A stretch of DNA of 39,599 bases from contig CANQPL010000022.1 of the NCBI GenBank assembly GCA_947625735.1, positions 1 to 39,599 of the forward strand, written 5' to 3'. Shown in pieces: positions 15,499 through 24,455 of the stretch. Position 1 is the first letter of the stretch; every line of letters begins with the position of its first letter. Source of the stretch: an uncultured Clostridia bacterium. GTDB taxonomy: Bacteria > Bacillota > Clostridia > Oscillospirales > Ruminococcaceae. Under the pieces are notes generated by a model. It saw only the letters and a list, made by a program, of their open reading frames with translations, was not told the DNA's origin and searched no databases. A program made the translations under genes and the position numbers.

Positions 15499-17847
15499 AT
15501 GTACAATACGGATCTATTTACCAAAAAGGCAAACACTGTGATAAACAAGGCATTTTTACAGGCAGGCAGACTGGGACATACCTATGTGGGCAGTGAACAC
15601 CTGCTGCTGGCTCTTGTCTCGGAACAGGGCAGCACCTCGGCAGGCATACTCAGAAGCTGCGGCATAACCGAGGAAAAAATACTCGGCAGGATAATACGGC
15701 TTATCGGCAAAGGCGATCCCTGCTCCCCCGGAACGGAGCAGGTCACTCCTGCCGTAACACGGATAATCGGCAGTGCAGCCCGCAGCGCAGGTGCGACCTC
15801 AGAAAAGCCCGCAGGAACGGAGCATATCCTGTCGGCGCTTTTAAAGGAGGATAACTGCACGGCTGTGAATATCCTGTCGGATATGGGGATAAATACAGCA
15901 GGGGTACTGTCCGCCTGCAAAAGCCTGTCCGATGCGGATATCAGATATTTTCCCCCCATCACCAAAGCCCCCACTCTGCTGAGATACGGCAAGGATCTTA
16001 CCATGCTTGCGGCTCAGAACAAGTGCGACCCCGTATTCTGCCGTGATAGGGAGATAGAGCGTGTGATCGAGATACTTTCCCGCAGGACAAAAAATAATCC
16101 CTGCCTTGTGGGAGAAGCGGGTGTGGGAAAAACCGCCGTTGCCGAAGGAGTTGCAATGGCTGTGGCGGAGGGCAGAGTCCCTGACGATCTTAAAGGAGTA
16201 CACATCTTTTCCCTCAGTCTCACCTCCATGCTTGCAGGTGCCAAGTACAGAGGAGATTTTGAGGACAGGATAAAAACCTGCATGGACGAGGTAGCCGAAA
16301 ACGGAAACATTATCCTTTTTATTGACGAGCTTCATACAATTGTGGGCGCAGGTGCTGCCGAGGGCGCAATTGATGCCGCAAATATCCTCAAACCCCGTCT
16401 TGCAAGAGGAGAACTCAGGATAATCGGCGCTACCACCTATGACGAGTATCAACGCTTTATCGGCAAGGATCAGGCTCTTGAAAGGCGTTTCCGTCAGGTT
16501 CCCGTCTGTGAGCCGTCTCCCGAAGATGCTGTTAAAATACTGGAGGGGCTGCGTACCCGATATGAGGATCACCACGGTGTTTCCATAACAGATGATGCGG
16601 TAAGGGCGGCAGTAGAACTTTCCGTAAGATATATGGGCGACAGAAATCTTCCCGACAAAGCTATCGACCTTATTGATGAGGCGTCCTCACGGGTGCGTAT
16701 ACAGAACGCTTCGGCAAAGCATACCGATCCCGCAGATGAGCTTACCGCACTTCTTAACAGGGCAGGCAAAAAAAGACCCGCCTTTTCGGGCGAAATGTCC
16801 GAATCTTCGAAACCACAGGTCACTGCCGAGGATATAGCCGAGGTGCTTTCCTCCGCAACGGGCATACCCGCAGGACGTATCTCGGCAGCGGAAAGCGCAC
16901 GCCTTTCCGCTCTTGAGGAGGAGCTTCATCAGAGGGTCATAGGTCAGGACGAGGCGGTAAAAGCAGTTGCGGGAGCTGTACGCAGAAGCAGGACGGGACT
17001 CAGGGATCCGGGACGTCCCATAGGGTCATTTATTTTCTGCGGTCCGTCGGGAGTGGGAAAGACCGAGCTTGCAAAAGCCCTTGCCTACAGCCTTTTTGAC
17101 AGCGAGAAAGCTCTTATCAGGCTTGATATGTCCGAATATATGGAAAAGCACAGTATTTCCCGTCTTATCGGCTCACCTCCGGGATATGTGGGATTTGAGG
17201 AGGGCGGTCAGCTTACCGAACAGGTGCGGCGGCGTCCCTATTCGGTGATACTTCTTGACGAGATCGAAAAGGCTCACCCCGATATCTCAAACATTCTTTT
17301 GCAGATACTGGAGGAGGGTTCGCTTACAGACGGTCAGGGCAGATGCGTTTCCTTTGCCAATACCGTTATCATACTCACCTCAAACCTTGGAACACGGTCT
17401 GTTACCGAGGGGCATTCTCTGGGATTTGTAAATGACGACAGGAAAGCCGAAAACGACCGCATTCGCAGAGAGGTGACAAGAGAGCTGAAAAGTCATTTCC
17501 GCCCCGAGCTTCTGGGGAGGATAGATGAAACGGCAATTTTCGGCAGACTTTCTTCCGCAGAGATGAAACAGCTTGCGGTAAAAATGCTTTCGGAGCTTGG
17601 CGAGAGGGCAAAGAAAATGGGTATCACTCTTGAATTTTCCGAAAATGCCGTGTGCTATCTCACCGATAAGGGCAGCGGCAAGGAATCCGAAAGTGCGGGC
17701 GCACGCAGTCTCAGACGTATAATCACCGAAAAGGTGGAGGATCTTCTCAGCTCCATGCTGGTAAACGGCGACATCGTCAAGGGAGATACGGCAACTCTCG
17801 AATCTGACGGCGAGGGCTGCTGCTTCCGCCGTACAGTCCACTGCTGA
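15499..17847 (+). CDS. clpC: ClpC-type AAA+ unfoldase with shortened middle domain
   Basis: 782 aa. Two Clp-N repeats (about 1-140). D1 ATPase: Walker A GEAGVGKTA at about 205, Walker B ILFIDELHT. D2 ATPase: GPSGVGKTE at about 515, VILLDEIEKAHP. An LGF loop (about 640) fits docking to ClpP. Between D1 and D2 only ~39 residues separate the conserved VRIQ and VTAEDIA blocks, against roughly 75 in typical ClpC. The coiled-coil middle domain used by MecA-type adaptors is therefore largely absent, making it ClpA-like in control. No McsA/McsB genes or CtsR box were seen nearby. RBS AAGGAG. Confidence 0.93.
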   Translation: MYNTDLFTKKANTVINKAFLQAGRLGHTYVGSEHLLLALVSEQGSTSAGILRSCGITEEKILGRIIRLIGKGDPCSPGTEQVTPAVTRIIGSAARSAGATSEKPAGTEHILSALLKEDNCTAVNILSDMGINTAGVLSACKSLSDADIRYFPPITKAPTLLRYGKDLTMLAAQNKCDPVFCRDREIERVIEILSRRTKNNPCLVGEAGVGKTAVAEGVAMAVAEGRVPDDLKGVHIFSLSLTSMLAGAKYRGDFEDRIKTCMDEVAENGNIILFIDELHTIVGAGAAEGAIDAANILKPRLARGELRIIGATTYDEYQRFIGKDQALERRFRQVPVCEPSPEDAVKILEGLRTRYEDHHGVSITDDAVRAAVELSVRYMGDRNLPDKAIDLIDEASSRVRIQNASAKHTDPADELTALLNRAGKKRPAFSGEMSESSKPQVTAEDIAEVLSSATGIPAGRISAAESARLSALEEELHQRVIGQDEAVKAVAGAVRRSRTGLRDPGRPIGSFIFCGPSGVGKTELAKALAYSLFDSEKALIRLDMSEYMEKHSISRLIGSPPGYVGFEEGGQLTEQVRRRPYSVILLDEIEKAHPDISNILLQILEEGSLTDGQGRCVSFANTVIILTSNLGTRSVTEGHSLGFVNDDRKAENDRIRREVTRELKSHFRPELLGRIDETAIFGRLSSAEMKQLAVKMLSELGERAKKMGITLEFSENAVCYLTDKGSGKESESAGARSLRRIITEKVEDLLSSMLVNGDIVKGDTATLESDGEGCCFRRTVHC

Positions 17848-17906
17848 CAGGCGTGGTAAGCTTTTCTATGTAATTTCACGGTTTTCAGAAGATCCCAAAT
17901 AAAAAA

Positions 17907-17949
17907 AGAGACAATAAGCAGGATAAGACTTTTCCCGCTTATTGTCTCT
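17907..17949. terminator. Bidirectional terminator between clpC and GGDEF gene
   Basis: AGAGACAATAAGC (17907-17919) / GCTTATTGTCTCT (17937-17949), a perfect 13-bp stem with A-tract before and T-tract after. It serves the convergent genes on both sides. Confidence 0.9.
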
Positions 17950-17955
17950 GATTTT

Positions 17956-19932
17956 TTACTGCTGTGAAGCAAGCTGCACACTGCGCTGCTTTTTTCTTTC
18001 GGATTTATTGATATACATACGCTTGTCTGCGGCTCTTATGACCTTGTCTATATCCATTGAGGGCGATGCAGGAGCGGAGGCGTAGCCTATGCTTGCAGAC
18101 AACTCATAGGGCTTTTCGCCCTGAGCAGATGAGTCCCTCAGAGCAGCCGAAAAATCTGCGGCAGTCTGTTTCATCTCCTCGTCTGTATAGCAGCCTACCC
18201 CGATTATGTAAAACTCGTCTCCTCCTGCACGTATGCATCTTTCTCCGCTGCGGCAGACACGCTTTGCAGCGGCGGCAATTGCAAGAATGCCGTAATCTCC
18301 CTCTTCATGACCGTAATTATCATTGATGAATTTAAGCCCGTCCATATCTATAACGTACACGCCAAACCGCTGACCCTCCTTTAAGGAGCTTAGCATCTTT
18401 TTTACCTGTGTCCCCATTCCCCGACGGTTATACAGTCCTGTCATGGCATCACGTTCGGAAAACATAAGCAGCTTGTTCCTTGCACGCACCATTTCAAGAG
18501 CATTATTCACATTGCGTATCCAGTTGCGGAACACACAGTCCGCCTTATGCTCCTGTGTAAGAGAGCAGGCAAGCACGGAATATCCCACAGTATATTCATT
18601 AAAATGCATGGGAACAAAATAAAACGCCATAGGCTCCTCCCTTTCCTCGTAAAGGGCAGGGAGCATAAGTGATGTGTCAAACAGATGATCGTTTTCGATT
18701 GATACATGACGCTCGTCCAATCGGTCTGTATCCACATTGTCGGTGGGTACGGTATGTATGACACAGTTCATGCGGGGCGGATAGCCCTTGACAAACCTCT
18801 CCTCCTCATCAAGCCAGTTTTCTGTAAGACAAAGGTAATAATCACTGTAGGGACGGATAAGATAATCACTGCGGTAAATATTGTTAAGACATATCTCCGG
18901 ATCGGGGGAACAGGTCAGGATCTCAAAAATATAGCTGTCAAGCAGCCTGCTTATATCCACCGTATCACGGATATTTTTCTCGGCGTAATTGTGGTTTACC
19001 CTGTAAAGGGAACTGCTCAGCCTTTTTTTGATGTACTCCACATTTTCGGGACAGCCGCAGCTTGAGCATATCCGCAGTCCGTTCCTGACGCTGCTTTTTA
19101 CACGTTCAATGGGAGCATCAGGCTCTATCTTCTCCCTGATAAGATTTATCGCATCGTCTGCCGCCTTGAAAATATCGGGTATATAGGTGGTAATGGTGGG
19201 ACTGTTTATGACCGCTTCGGGAGTTGCGTCATAACCCGTCACCGCTACGTCTCCGGGAACATTTATCCCATGCTCTATGAGCCTGTTTGCAAGACCTATC
19301 GCCATATGATCGCTGGCGCAGATAACCGCATCAGGCACAGGCAATTCTCCAGAGGCGATGCGCTCTGCAAGGGCTTCTCCTCCGCTGTACCAGAAATCAC
19401 CGTAAAAAATGGAGTCCATGTCCACAGGCAGACCCCTGCTTTTCAGAAGATCTGTATATCCCATGACCCGCTGCTCTGATACGGCATAGCCTTTCATACC
19501 CGTTAAAAAGTAAACATTCCTGCACCCATGAGCGTCAAACACATGAGCGGCTATTCTTGTAAATGCCTGTCTGTCATCGGTGTAGACGACAGGGTAATCC
19601 TCCACGGGAAGATCAAGACATACCACAGGCTTCTTGCATTCCTTTTTCAGCTTTTTCCCTATATACTCCCGCACCCATGTTGTCTGATTATCCGAAAGAG
19701 CAATGCCGCAGATGATAACGCCGTCCAGCTTATCAAAATTTATAAGCTCAAAAATATTCAGCTCACCCTCCAGATACTCCTTGTAGAAGTGGCATACCTG
19801 CACTAAAGGGGTAAAGACTGCCGTGTTATAGCCGTATTTATAGCAGGCGGCAAACAAGCCGTCAAGTACCCTCTGCTGATACACCGCTTCGGGGTTCGCC
19901 ATTATCACCCCAATGAGCTTTCTGCGTGCCAT
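17956..19932 (-). CDS. Cytoplasmic sugar-binding-domain/GGDEF diguanylate cyclase
   Basis: 658 aa. Residues ~5-275 form a LacI/GalR-type periplasmic-binding fold (RRKLIGVIMANPE; VICASDHMAIGLANRLIEHG; DVAVTGYDATPE) but there is no DNA-binding helix-turn-helix and no export signal. A CSSCGC motif (about 293) and a ~180-aa linker region follow, then a GGDEF domain with intact AGGDEF (about 570) and DAMTGLYNRRG. No RxxD inhibitory site stands in front of the signature. It probably makes c-di-GMP in response to a cytoplasmic sugar-like ligand. RBS GGGAGG. It opposes in function the phosphodiesterase at 3057-5339. Confidence 0.9.
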   Translation of the reverse strand: MARRKLIGVIMANPEAVYQQRVLDGLFAACYKYGYNTAVFTPLVQVCHFYKEYLEGELNIFELINFDKLDGVIICGIALSDNQTTWVREYIGKKLKKECKKPVVCLDLPVEDYPVVYTDDRQAFTRIAAHVFDAHGCRNVYFLTGMKGYAVSEQRVMGYTDLLKSRGLPVDMDSIFYGDFWYSGGEALAERIASGELPVPDAVICASDHMAIGLANRLIEHGINVPGDVAVTGYDATPEAVINSPTITTYIPDIFKAADDAINLIREKIEPDAPIERVKSSVRNGLRICSSCGCPENVEYIKKRLSSSLYRVNHNYAEKNIRDTVDISRLLDSYIFEILTCSPDPEICLNNIYRSDYLIRPYSDYYLCLTENWLDEEERFVKGYPPRMNCVIHTVPTDNVDTDRLDERHVSIENDHLFDTSLMLPALYEEREEPMAFYFVPMHFNEYTVGYSVLACSLTQEHKADCVFRNWIRNVNNALEMVRARNKLLMFSERDAMTGLYNRRGMGTQVKKMLSSLKEGQRFGVYVIDMDGLKFINDNYGHEEGDYGILAIAAAAKRVCRSGERCIRAGGDEFYIIGVGCYTDEEMKQTAADFSAALRDSSAQGEKPYELSASIGYASAPASPSMDIDKVIRAADKRMYINKSERKKQRSVQLASQQ

Positions 19933-19964
19933 AGTATTTCCTCCCGATACATACCTTTATTTAC

Positions 19965-19983
19965 ATTATAAACACAATTTGTG
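19965..19983 (-). promoter_or_regulatory. Candidate promoter/operator of the GGDEF gene
   Basis: TATAAT on the minus strand (19970-19965) is preceded by an 11-bp perfect dyad CACAATTTGTG (19973-19983) in the spacer. No convincing -35 is present, which suits an activator- or repressor-controlled promoter. The rest of 19984-20113 is very AT-rich with nothing recognised. Confidence 0.4.
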
Positions 19984-20113
19984 AACATATATCGGATTTT
20001 TAGAGAAATATTCATAAATTATATTTATTAATTAGCAATTTGCATAAAAATCATACCCAAAAATACTATAAAACACACAATAACGTTGAATTTTCTGCTT
20101 TAAAATTAAATGC

Positions 20114-20142
20114 TTGAAAATTAACAATTTTTATGTTAAAAT
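20114..20142 (+). promoter_or_regulatory. Sigma-A promoter of the antiporter gene
   Basis: TTGAAA (20114-20119), 17-nt spacer, TAAAAT (20137-20142), 34 nt before the start at 20176. Confidence 0.7.
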
Positions 20143-20175
20143 ATACATTGAATAAAAAGTGAGGGTGGATATTTT

Positions 20176-21384
20176 ATGGAGTATTCTTATCTTATCTCTG
20201 TTGCGATCATACTGCTGAGCACTAAAGTACTGGGACTTTTTTCCCAGAAGATAAAGCTGCCGCAGGTGGTGGGAGCGCTCATCGCAGGAGTGGTAATAGG
20301 TCCTGCCTGTCTTGACCTTATCAGTGAAAGCGACACGACTATGCTTTCCTGTCTGTCGGAGATAGGCGTTATTGTGCTGATGTTTGCGGCAGGTCTTGAA
20401 ACCGATATAAACGAGCTTAAACACTCGGGAAAAGCGTCCTTTGTCATTGCGCTTATCGGCGTTCTCGTACCATTGGGCGGAGGCGCTGCGGCGGCGTATT
20501 TCTTTAATGACAGCACAGACGGCAATATTCTTATGCAGAATATCTTCATCGGCATAATTCTTACAGCAACATCTGTTTCCATTACGGTAGAAACACTCAA
20601 GGAGCTGGGCAAACTCTCCACAAAAGCGGGCAACGCCATACTCGGAGCTGCAATTATTGACGATATCCTCGGCATAATTGCACTTACTATAGTAATAAGC
20701 ATGGCGGATCAGAGCGTGAGCATCGGCATGGTGCTTTTAAAGATACTCGGCTTCTTTATCTTTACGGCAGTCGCTGCCATAGGCTTTCACTATGCATTTA
20801 AAAAATGGACGGATCACAGCCCTGCAAAGCTCAGGCGTTATGTGGTGATAAGCTTCGTTTTCTGCCTTGTACTTTCCTATTGCGCAGAGAAATTCTTCGG
20901 AGTAGCGGATATAACAGGCGCATTTTTTGCAGGGCTTGCTCTGTCGGGTACCAACAAGACTGATTACATTATCAAGCGTTTCGATACCCTTTCCTATATG
21001 CTTCTGTCCCCTATTTTCTTTGCAAGCATAGGACTTAAAGTAGTGCTTCCCGAAATGAACATGGAAATAATATTATTTACGGTGGTCATCTGTCTGACGG
21101 CGGTCATCACAAAGATAATAGGCTGCGGACTGGGAGCAAAGCTCTGCGGCTGCTCAAATAAGGAGTCTTTGCAGATAGGTGTGGGCATGGTTTCACGAGG
21201 TGAAGTGGCGCTTATCGTTGCCAACAAGGGCGAGGCTGTGGGACTGATGAACGACAAATTTTTTGCACCCATTGTCATTATGGTTGTGCTGACAACGATA
21301 CTTACGCCTGTACTTCTGAAAATGGTATTTAAGGATAAGACCGATAACAAGGAAACTCCTCTCCCCGAATATCAGAACGCATAA
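20176..21384 (+). CDS. CPA2-type cation:proton antiporter
   Basis: 402 aa, about 12 hydrophobic helices covering the protein up to ~390. KLPQVVGALIAGVVIGP (about 27-43) and LSEIGVIVLMFAAGLETD (about 60-77) are typical of the KefB/NapA-like Na+/H+ exchanger fold; AAIIDDILGI (about 158-167) supplies the paired Asp of the transport site. There is no C-terminal RCK/TrkA-N regulatory domain, so it is a core transporter only. Start ATG follows GAGGGTGG. It is monocistronic, with its own promoter and a strong terminator. The ion is not certain. Confidence 0.88.
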   Translation: MEYSYLISVAIILLSTKVLGLFSQKIKLPQVVGALIAGVVIGPACLDLISESDTTMLSCLSEIGVIVLMFAAGLETDINELKHSGKASFVIALIGVLVPLGGGAAAAYFFNDSTDGNILMQNIFIGIILTATSVSITVETLKELGKLSTKAGNAILGAAIIDDILGIIALTIVISMADQSVSIGMVLLKILGFFIFTAVAAIGFHYAFKKWTDHSPAKLRRYVVISFVFCLVLSYCAEKFFGVADITGAFFAGLALSGTNKTDYIIKRFDTLSYMLLSPIFFASIGLKVVLPEMNMEIILFTVVICLTAVITKIIGCGLGAKLCGCSNKESLQIGVGMVSRGEVALIVANKGEAVGLMNDKFFAPIVIMVVLTTILTPVLLKMVFKDKTDNKETPLPEYQNA

Positions 21385-21428
21385 TGCGTCCATATGATAC
21401 TATCCCACGTATACATATATAAAAATAC

Positions 21429-21461
21429 CGCCGCTTATCGGGATAATACCGATAAGCGGCG
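21429..21461. terminator. Convergent terminator
   Basis: CGCCGCTTATCGG (21429-21441) / CCGATAAGCGGCG (21449-21461), perfect 13-bp stem between the antiporter and the lipoprotein operon, A-rich on the left. Confidence 0.8.
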
Positions 21462-21473
21462 CTTGTCTGCCTG

Positions 21474-23330
21474 TCATTCCGCAGGCTTTATGGGATCGTT
21501 CATGGTAAATTCTCCCCAGACTGCATACTCTGCACCGTCTGACACTCTTTTAAAGGGCATTACAATGCGGTAATGACCGGTGGGAAGCGGCGGATATGAC
21601 GAAAGGTCAATCTCCCCGAACACCTGTTCATCTTCAAAAACATTGTAAAACCGCTCAGAGGTATTGTTTTCGGAAAGATAAGTCTCCTTGGAAGGCTCAA
21701 CTCTGTACCAGCCGCCCTCCTCCTTTTTTTCAAGAAAACATTCACGGGTCGTTTCATAATCCTCATAAAAATCAATAAGGAAAAATTCACCGCTTACCTT
21801 TTCCCGATCATCGGTGTACATATCCTCACAATAACCATATGCTATATCTGTTATATCGGGATATTCTGAGGGCTTTTCTGCAAGATTTACAGGCGTTTCC
21901 TCCGCATTTTCTTCGGGAAATGCCGAAAAGCTGCCATATACAGTCCTTACAAACATATCATACTCGTCTTTGCCGCCCGTTTCCGCATCAGTCCGCATTT
22001 CTGCTGTAATTTTAAATTCCGCCGTGTAAAAGGTCAGCTGATCGTAACGGCTGCCTGTAACGGGATCGGAATAGACGGCGTATCTGCATGGTCTGCCGTT
22101 AAATGTACCCTCACATGAAAAGGTCATATTATCGTCATCTATCCAAGCCGTATTTCCTATCTTGAATATGACCGTGCCTCCGCCTGCTTTGCCTGACCAC
22201 ATAAAGGCTCTGTACTCCTGCTTAAAAACCGTACCGTCCTCGGGAAGTGAAAAATACGTTTCACAAGCATTTACCGTCTTATATCCCTCGGGAACAGTGC
22301 GCTCGCCGAAAACCTCCGTCAGCTCCTCAGAAAAGCCGTCCCTGGAAAAATACCCCTCATTTTCCTTTTCGGGAGCGGAACGCACAAGCCCGTTTTCGGG
22401 TTTGCGGATCACACATCTGAGGGCATAATCATAAAGTGCCGTACCCTCATCAAGATAGAACCAGTCCGATTCACATTCTGTACTTTCATAATATGCCGCT
22501 TTCAGCTCCTCGGGAGTGGGTATGTCCGCTGCTGCTTCTATCTCCTCCAATGCGGTGTAATCCTCAATATACAGCTTGGCTATGGGCTTTTTCTTGTATA
22601 CCGAAAATAACAGATGAACATTTGTAGGAGTGGTGATATCCCAACTGTCAGCCGAAAAATCCAAGGAGATAAGAGGGTATCTTTGCTCAAAGGGAAGCTG
22701 TGCAGACGAAACAAAGTCGATATCCGCCGACAGATCGGGTTCAAAGTCCATAAGCCTTGCAAGCTCGTTATATTCTGTCGGCTCCTCCTCACTGCTGAGG
22801 GTCATACCCTTTGAAGTGCTGTTACCCACCATATACCTTATATCTGCCGATACAAGACCGTTTTCCTCAATAAACCCGGCAAGCCTGCTGCCGAAAAATA
22901 CCTCTCCCTTTTTTGCGGGACGATCCTGCGACATTACGCTTATATAGCCTATCATTTCGTCGGGATAGCTTGTTTCCTCCAGATAGGTGACAGCTTTGTT
23001 TTCCTCATCTCCTGCAAGATAGAACAGATACTTATCTGTGCCCTCACAATCGGTAACGCTTACATAAAAATCCTCTCCCCTCTCTGTCTGCTCATTTTCC
23101 GATACGGTGGATTCGGTATCCGTCATCGGGTCATCAGTCTGCGGGGAATTATCGGCTGTGCCTGCATAAGTTTCTGCCCCGCTTTCTGTCTGCTCATTTT
23201 CCGATACGATAATGTCGGTTTGCGTGGCGTTCGTTTTATCCTCCACGGGATCGGCGGGGGTATTTCTCTCTGTGCAACCGCAGAATAATAGCACTGTGCA
23301 AAGTACCGATAACATCTTTTTTCTGTTCAT
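21474..23330 (-). CDS. Lipoprotein 1 of the BlaI/BlaR1 operon
   Basis: 618 aa. Signal peptide with lipobox LLFCGC (Cys19). A Thr/Glu/Asp-rich linker (20-90) contains a duplicated SENEQTE segment (about 43-49 and 77-83). A region at about 347-440 resembles the extracellular tail of BlaR1 encoded in the same operon (570-640): PEGY, F-x-LP-E/D-x-GT, a Trp, and G-x-F-x-GR-x-C occur in the same order. The protein is surface-anchored with unknown ligand. RBS GGGAGG; ATG 23330. It is the last gene of the operon. Confidence 0.85.
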   Translation of the reverse strand: MNRKKMLSVLCTVLLFCGCTERNTPADPVEDKTNATQTDIIVSENEQTESGAETYAGTADNSPQTDDPMTDTESTVSENEQTERGEDFYVSVTDCEGTDKYLFYLAGDEENKAVTYLEETSYPDEMIGYISVMSQDRPAKKGEVFFGSRLAGFIEENGLVSADIRYMVGNSTSKGMTLSSEEEPTEYNELARLMDFEPDLSADIDFVSSAQLPFEQRYPLISLDFSADSWDITTPTNVHLLFSVYKKKPIAKLYIEDYTALEEIEAAADIPTPEELKAAYYESTECESDWFYLDEGTALYDYALRCVIRKPENGLVRSAPEKENEGYFSRDGFSEELTEVFGERTVPEGYKTVNACETYFSLPEDGTVFKQEYRAFMWSGKAGGGTVIFKIGNTAWIDDDNMTFSCEGTFNGRPCRYAVYSDPVTGSRYDQLTFYTAEFKITAEMRTDAETGGKDEYDMFVRTVYGSFSAFPEENAEETPVNLAEKPSEYPDITDIAYGYCEDMYTDDREKVSGEFFLIDFYEDYETTRECFLEKKEEGGWYRVEPSKETYLSENNTSERFYNVFEDEQVFGEIDLSSYPPLPTGHYRIVMPFKRVSDGAEYAVWGEFTMNDPIKPAE

Positions 23331-23351
23331 GTCTTTCCTCCCTGTAAATAT

Positions 23352-24455
23352 TTATCGTGGTTCAAACGGACAGCTGAACGCCACTCCGAACCATTCATAA
23401 TAAAACAAATCTATCCTCTTATCGGGGTCAATGGGAAAATATACGGTAAACTCCGCCTTTCCCTCCTCCTCGGCCGAAAGCAATACAAAATAACGGTAAG
23501 CCGTGACCGTTTCGCCGCCGCAGACAATTTCCGTTTCCTGCGGTGAATAGCTGACCTTTGCAGTATCAAGCCCGAAGCAGTATGCATCTGTTATGCTGCC
23601 GTCCCCATTCATAAGATGAAATCCCCTCTCCGCAAGCTCTGCGGGCTGTCCGTCAAGGGACTGCATACGGATATGCACTGCCACATAACTCTCCTCGCCG
23701 TAAAACTTCTCAGCCGAAATACAGTAGGAAACATTCTCCGTTTCCACTGCATTTTCGCCCTCAGCGGGAATAAGCGGAGGATATGACAATGTGTCCGTTT
23801 CTTCGGGGACTGCACAACGGACCGCATTCTTTACGGCAAACCTGTCGTCAAGCTGTAAAATCTCAAGTTTTCCCTCTGTCCTCGTACTGTACATAACCGC
23901 CATTCCCGAAGCATACCTCAGACAAACGTTATCACCCATAAACGCAGTATCATAGGAGAGGACCTCTCCCCCCTCAATGACCTGTTCTTCAGGCGGAACG
24001 GGAAGTCCGCACCCCTCAGTCCATACAGCGATCATTGCTCCCCTGTTACCGTTGTAATCGCCGTACAGAGTCATATCCCTGCCCCATCTCAGGCTTTTTT
24101 TCCGCTTGTTTGTGACAGTCACTTTTGCATGAAGTATACTTTTGTCCTCTCCATAATAAAACTGTCCCTGCAAAGCGGGATAATTCTCCGACTCCTCCGC
24201 ACCCGTAAACTCAACGGACAGATCAAAATAATTCCCCTCATAACGATATACATTCGGAGCAGTCTGTGTATCAGAGGTCACAGACAGGACCGGCTCCTCA
24301 GTAAACGGCGGCAGACTTTCCCGCTGTGCAAATGAAACGCTTGTTACCTCAGCCGAAGTTTCCTCTGCAGCCGCAGCAGATGTATCTTCAAAACGGTGGG
24401 TGCAGCCCGTAAGCAGAAGCGATAAGGCAATGGAAATATGAAAGATCCTATTCAT
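23352..24455 (-). CDS. Lipoprotein 2 of the BlaI/BlaR1 operon
   Basis: 367 aa from the ATG at 24455. A longer frame begins at 24482, but the 24455 start has GGAGGAGG at proper distance and puts the signal peptide at the very N-terminus (lipobox LLLTGC). This start overlaps the 3' end of lipoprotein 3 by 8 nt. The first domain (about 70-150) with YGEDKSILHAKVTVTNKRKK looks like the Ig-like fold of DUF4352-type lipoproteins. A second beta domain follows. Paralogous in layout to lipoprotein 3. Function unknown. Confidence 0.85.
   Translation of the reverse strand: MNRIFHISIALSLLLTGCTHRFEDTSAAAAEETSAEVTSVSFAQRESLPPFTEEPVLSVTSDTQTAPNVYRYEGNYFDLSVEFTGAEESENYPALQGQFYYGEDKSILHAKVTVTNKRKKSLRWGRDMTLYGDYNGNRGAMIAVWTEGCGLPVPPEEQVIEGGEVLSYDTAFMGDNVCLRYASGMAVMYSTRTEGKLEILQLDDRFAVKNAVRCAVPEETDTLSYPPLIPAEGENAVETENVSYCISAEKFYGEESYVAVHIRMQSLDGQPAELAERGFHLMNGDGSITDAYCFGLDTAKVSYSPQETEIVCGGETVTAYRYFVLLSAEEEGKAEFTVYFPIDPDKRIDLFYYEWFGVAFSCPFEPR

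Noticed and set aside
15841..16575. 244-codon minus-strand frame opposite clpC
   Set aside because: Shadow of conserved AAA+ coding sequence.
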